Made by a program: the position numbers and the translations under genes. DNA of 64,000 nt from Bacillus sp. Marseille-Q3570. Its GTDB lineage: Bacteria; Bacillota; Bacilli; Bacillales; Fictibacillaceae. Below, piece by piece: positions 61,246 through 64,000 of the stretch; the first letter of the stretch is position 1; each line of letters starts with the position of its first letter. The notes beneath the pieces were generated by a model. The model did no database searches and was not told the DNA's origin. It saw nothing but the letters and a program-made list of their open reading frames with translations. The stretch covers positions 248,001-312,000 of the forward strand of contig NZ_CAMGYZ010000001.1 of the NCBI RefSeq assembly GCF_946151055.1, given 5' to 3'.

Positions 61246-62562
61246 TTATTCGCTTAAGATACTTTCTACAGATTCCCCGGCAGCTTTCAATGCCTCTGCA
61301 GGTTCTTTTTCACCATTAAGAGCTAACTGAAGTTCTTTTTGGATCGCTTCATCAATACGTGCCCAGTTTTCATGGCGAGGAACTGGTACAGCGTGTTGAG
61401 AAAGTTCTTGTGCTCTCGCCATTTGTGGGTTATCTGCAAATGGTTCCTGTTCTGCTGCAGAAATCCTGGCAGGGAATGTACCGTAATTCTTAGCCATCGT
61501 CACCTGCTCATCTGTGTTCGTGATATGCTTGATGAATTCAGCAGTCATACGTTTTTTCGCATCATCTTTAGAATTGAACATGACATAACCGCCAACTCCT
61601 CCGATTGTGACGGGTTCACCCGTTTCACCTGTCGGATATTCAGCAACCATGAAATTCGTTTTGAAATCTTCTGTTTGTGCGGATGCAATCGCCCAAGTAG
61701 CCCAAGGCTCTACAGCTACAGTACGTTGATCTGATGCAGCCCATGCTTTCCATGTACCGCCGACATCCTGACCACCCATACTTTCTGGTGTTACATCATG
61801 CTTGAACTTAAGATCGACAAGTTTTTGCAAACCGCTTATTGCTTCTTCTGAATCAAACGTATATTCCGTCGTATCTTCATTTAATGGATAACCACCATCC
61901 ATCAACAAGAACGGCCATGCTTCATAGTAACCTGGAAGGATATACGTAGAGAATCCATCGACCCCGTCACCTGTCAGCGCTTTCATTTTTTCGACGAACT
62001 CATCATAAGTCCATTTACCATCCTTTGGAGGTTCAACGCCTTTTTCTTCAAAAATATCGAGGTTCAAAAGCATTGCATGTACACTGATGGATGTCGGAAC
62101 GCCGTAAAGTTTTCCATCTGTCGTATAAGCTTCCAATGCGTTTTCATAGAAATCACTTTTATCTTCATCTGTAAAATAATCGTCTAATGGAGCGATGACC
62201 CCTTGCTTGATGTGGTTCTGGTTTACAGAACCTCCACTGATATCAACAGGTGCGATGTCAGGCCAAGCACGTCCAGCAATCGCGACGCTGAGTTTATCAT
62301 TCATTTCAGCCCAAGGTGTCTTGACGAGTTTGATCTTCACATTTGGATAATCCTTTTGGAATTCAGAAATCTTATCCTCGATCCAGTGGTACTTGTTATC
62401 ATCCTTATCAGCCCAACGTGGTCCTTCCCACATCGTGATCGTGCCTTCCCAGTCCTTCCAATCTTCCGAATCCGCCTCCTTTGACGCGTCATCATTTGAA
62501 CAACCTGCAAAAATCCCAAGAATCAGCATCAATGAGATGAACCCCATCAACCATTTCTTCAT
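61246..62562 (-). CDS. Sugar ABC transporter substrate-binding lipoprotein
   Basis: A 438-aa protein with a lipoprotein signal (MGFISLMLILGIFAGC, lipidated Cys21) and a type 1 extracellular solute-binding fold (ITMWEGPRWADKD; VKIKLVKTPWAEMNDKLSVA). Context suggests it binds a muropeptide sugar such as GlcNAc-anhydroMurNAc or MurNAc. The ATG at 62562 follows GGGGG; the frame open to 62637 overlaps murQ and is rejected. Confidence 0.92.
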   Translation of the reverse strand: MKKWLMGFISLMLILGIFAGCSNDDASKEADSEDWKDWEGTITMWEGPRWADKDDNKYHWIEDKISEFQKDYPNVKIKLVKTPWAEMNDKLSVAIAGRAWPDIAPVDISGGSVNQNHIKQGVIAPLDDYFTDEDKSDFYENALEAYTTDGKLYGVPTSISVHAMLLNLDIFEEKGVEPPKDGKWTYDEFVEKMKALTGDGVDGFSTYILPGYYEAWPFLLMDGGYPLNEDTTEYTFDSEEAISGLQKLVDLKFKHDVTPESMGGQDVGGTWKAWAASDQRTVAVEPWATWAIASAQTEDFKTNFMVAEYPTGETGEPVTIGGVGGYVMFNSKDDAKKRMTAEFIKHITNTDEQVTMAKNYGTFPARISAAEQEPFADNPQMARAQELSQHAVPVPRHENWARIDEAIQKELQLALNGEKEPAEALKAAGESVESILSE

Positions 62563-62590
62563 TTCATGAATCCCCCTTACCAAATTTTTG

Positions 62591-63505
62591 TCACTTGAAG
62601 CGTTTGGCAGCTTCAATCGCCTTTTTGACGAACCCATTTGATTTTTTGATGCTTTCTTTTGCTACAACGTGCGGGACATCAGCTTTATGCATGACAATCG
62701 CTGTTTTCACTTCATAACCCGTCTTCTGAAGTAATTTTTCAGCATCCTCATAGGTAATTCCTGTTATGTTCATGACAATGTTCTTCGCTCTTTCCATCAA
62801 TTTCAGATTCGTTGCATTGACATCGACCATGAGGTTTTCATACACCTTACCCATTTTGATCATTGATGCTGTCGTGAGCATGTTCAACACCATTTTTTGG
62901 GCGGTAGCTGCTTTCAGCCTTGTGGATCCTGTCAATATTTCCGGACCTACGACCACTTCGATGCTTTGATCGACAATCTTCGAGATGACCGAATCAGGAT
63001 TACAGCTTAAGCTGATCGTTTTCAGACCTAGTTCTTTCGCCGCTTCAAGTGCTCCAATGACATATGGTGTTCTCCCGCTTGCCGTGATACCTACAACAAC
63101 GTCATCACTAGTCAAATTTCGCATTGTAAGATCAGCCCTTCCTTGCAGGGTGTCATCCTCAGCTCCTTCAATCGCATCAAACATCGCCTCAGCTCCACCG
63201 GCTATGATAGCCTGTACTTGTTCAGATGGTGTGCTGAATGTCGGAGGACACTCAGCAGCATCAATCACCCCTAACCGCCCGCTCGTCCCGGCTCCTATGT
63301 AAAATAATTTTCCGCCGTTTTCAAATGCTTGTGAAATGAGATCCACAGCTATTGCTATCTGGGGCAGAACTTTCTTCACTGCGAGAGATACACCTTGGTC
63401 CTCTTGATTGATCACCGTCAAAATGTCCAGTGTACCGAGGGTGTCGATGCTGTTTGTTTGCAAGTTGCGTTGTTCTGTCATTAATGACGTCAAATCTAAC
63501 TCCAT
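62591..63505 (-). CDS. murQ: N-acetylmuramic acid 6-phosphate etherase
   Basis: A 304-aa SIS-domain lyase, the same length as B. subtilis MurQ, that cuts the lactyl ether of MurNAc-6-P to give GlcNAc-6-P and D-lactate. Signatures: LFYIGAGTSGRLGVIDAAECPPTF near residue 60, GITASGRTPYV, and GSTRLKAATAQKMVLNML. The ATG at 63505 follows GAGGTG; the frame continues 15 codons upstream without support. It is the first gene of the cluster. Confidence 0.96.
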   Translation of the reverse strand: MELDLTSLMTEQRNLQTNSIDTLGTLDILTVINQEDQGVSLAVKKVLPQIAIAVDLISQAFENGGKLFYIGAGTSGRLGVIDAAECPPTFSTPSEQVQAIIAGGAEAMFDAIEGAEDDTLQGRADLTMRNLTSDDVVVGITASGRTPYVIGALEAAKELGLKTISLSCNPDSVISKIVDQSIEVVVGPEILTGSTRLKAATAQKMVLNMLTTASMIKMGKVYENLMVDVNATNLKLMERAKNIVMNITGITYEDAEKLLQKTGYEVKTAIVMHKADVPHVVAKESIKKSNGFVKKAIEAAKRFK

Positions 63506-63573
63506 AGGACACCTCATTGTAAAAAATTTTAAATGTGATCCCCCTTCCATCCCCCTTTTTGATCACTTGTTTT

Positions 63574-63606
63574 AGTAGATTTCAGTATTTCATAAAATAA
63601 TATTTC
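63574..63606 (-). promoter_or_regulatory. Putative murQ promoter with GAAAT direct repeats
   Basis: On the minus strand GAAAT occurs three times (complements at 63602-63606, 63587-63591 and 63579-63583). TAGACC and AATACT are 17 bp apart across them and could be a weak promoter. The half-sites might be the MurR target, but I know no consensus that proves it. Confidence 0.25.
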
Positions 63607-63743
63607 GGTCTATTTGCCTAGATTCCTTCTTATTTAAAATTTTTTTTTATATTTTTTAAATTTATTTTAAAAGGATATTTCAGTTAGTTGACGAATTTTG
63701 TCTTCGTACCCAAAATAATCAAAATCATAGAGGAGGTTTTACC

Positions 63744-64000
63744 ATGCTCAGAAGAAGTTTGTTCATTGCGTTGTTATGTTTTTGTGTAAGCGCTTTCTCG
63801 TTTTCTGGTATTCAACCTGCGAAAGCAGATGATGGCCAGGCTATCCGCGTCGGGGTCATTCCTACAGCTGAGACGATCACCTTAGGAAGTGATGATTCAT
63901 TTACGATTGCCGAGCTCGGTGGAGAAACTCTGATTGAAGGGGAAAATGGCGAAGCAACTGTAGCTCTTGAAAGCACAGGGACAGTCGACACATCTTATCG
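63744..64000 (+). CDS. Exported protein, probable SpoIID/LytB domain (5' fragment)
   Basis: The first 85 codons, cut by the right edge. A clear signal peptide (RRSLFIALLCFCVSAFSFSG, cleavage near PAKA-DDG) is followed by QAIRVGVIPTAETITLGSD, DSFTIAELGGETLIEGENG. The pattern RVGV...SF.I....G resembles the start of SpoIID/LytB (amidase-enhancer/lytic transglycosylase) domains. AGGAGG lies 8 nt before the ATG. It is divergent from murQ, so a link to wall turnover is plausible, but the domain call rests on a short fragment. Confidence 0.6.
   Translation, partial: MLRRSLFIALLCFCVSAFSFSGIQPAKADDGQAIRVGVIPTAETITLGSDDSFTIAELGGETLIEGENGEATVALESTGTVDTSY

Overview
The window is a stretch of chromosome from a spore-forming member of the Bacillaceae. 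The evidence is a long block in the same order as Bacillus subtilis: lysA, spoVAF-EA-EB-D-C-B-A, sigF-spoIIAB-spoIIAA, dacF, pdp, pupG, drm, xerD, yqzK, fur, spoIIM, yqxK, nudF and mciZ. Sporulation genes, strong Shine-Dalgarno sites, TTG/GTG starts and LexA, PerR/Fur and cre-type sites fit Firmicutes. I cannot name the species. No rRNA, tRNA, CRISPR array, prophage or transposase gene is visible.

Layout. 1-20000: a 5' fragment of ppiB, lysA behind a lysine riboswitch, the seven-gene spoVA operon (sigma-G-type promoter), the spoIIA operon with dacF, a nucleoside-salvage operon (drm, two purine nucleoside phosphorylases, pdp), xerD, yqzK, fur, spoIIM, the EndoQ homologue yqxK and nudF, nearly all on the minus strand; mciZ lies on the plus strand. 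20000-28300: an aldo/keto reductase, then an acetoacetate/short-chain acyl module (two thiolases, AtoE-type permease, ScoAB, divergent HMG-CoA lyase). 28300-36400: PadR regulator with a divergent SwrC-type RND pump, an FAD oxidoreductase, a HAD phosphatase, a TVP38 membrane protein, then 1.4 kb of non-coding DNA holding MITE-like repeats and a type I toxin-antitoxin locus. 36400-40450: GntR-ABC-permease-ECF sigma operon. 40450-47600: mixed single genes (DDAH-like enzyme, VanW, DUF3888, GDPD, NUDIX, 2H phosphoesterase, an unknown protein, a VOC protein, a ferritin-like/cupin fusion). 47880-49500: SOS-type yolD/uvrX pair. 49800-63500: a 14-kb one-direction cluster for peptidoglycan amino-sugar recovery.

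The last cluster is the most interesting system here. In transcription order it has murQ, a lipoprotein, two sugar permeases, a cytosolic NagZ, murR, anmK, an exported NagZ, a serine hydrolase and glcD-glcF. It has no MurP-type PTS gene and no transporter ATPase. I infer import of (GlcNAc-)anhydroMurNAc by an ABC system, cleavage by NagZ, phosphorylation by AnmK, etherase cleavage by MurQ to GlcNAc-6-P plus D-lactate, and oxidation of that D-lactate by GlcDF. The divergent partial gene at the right edge looks like a SpoIID/LytB-domain protein, another wall-acting function.

Intergenic DNA is rich in repeats: at least five full or partial copies of one MITE-like family plus relics, a second family with inverted ends AAGAGGCTGGGACAAA, a 96-bp inverted-repeat element with an AACT duplication, and three classes of short phased repeats, two of them loci with an exact 21-bp period.
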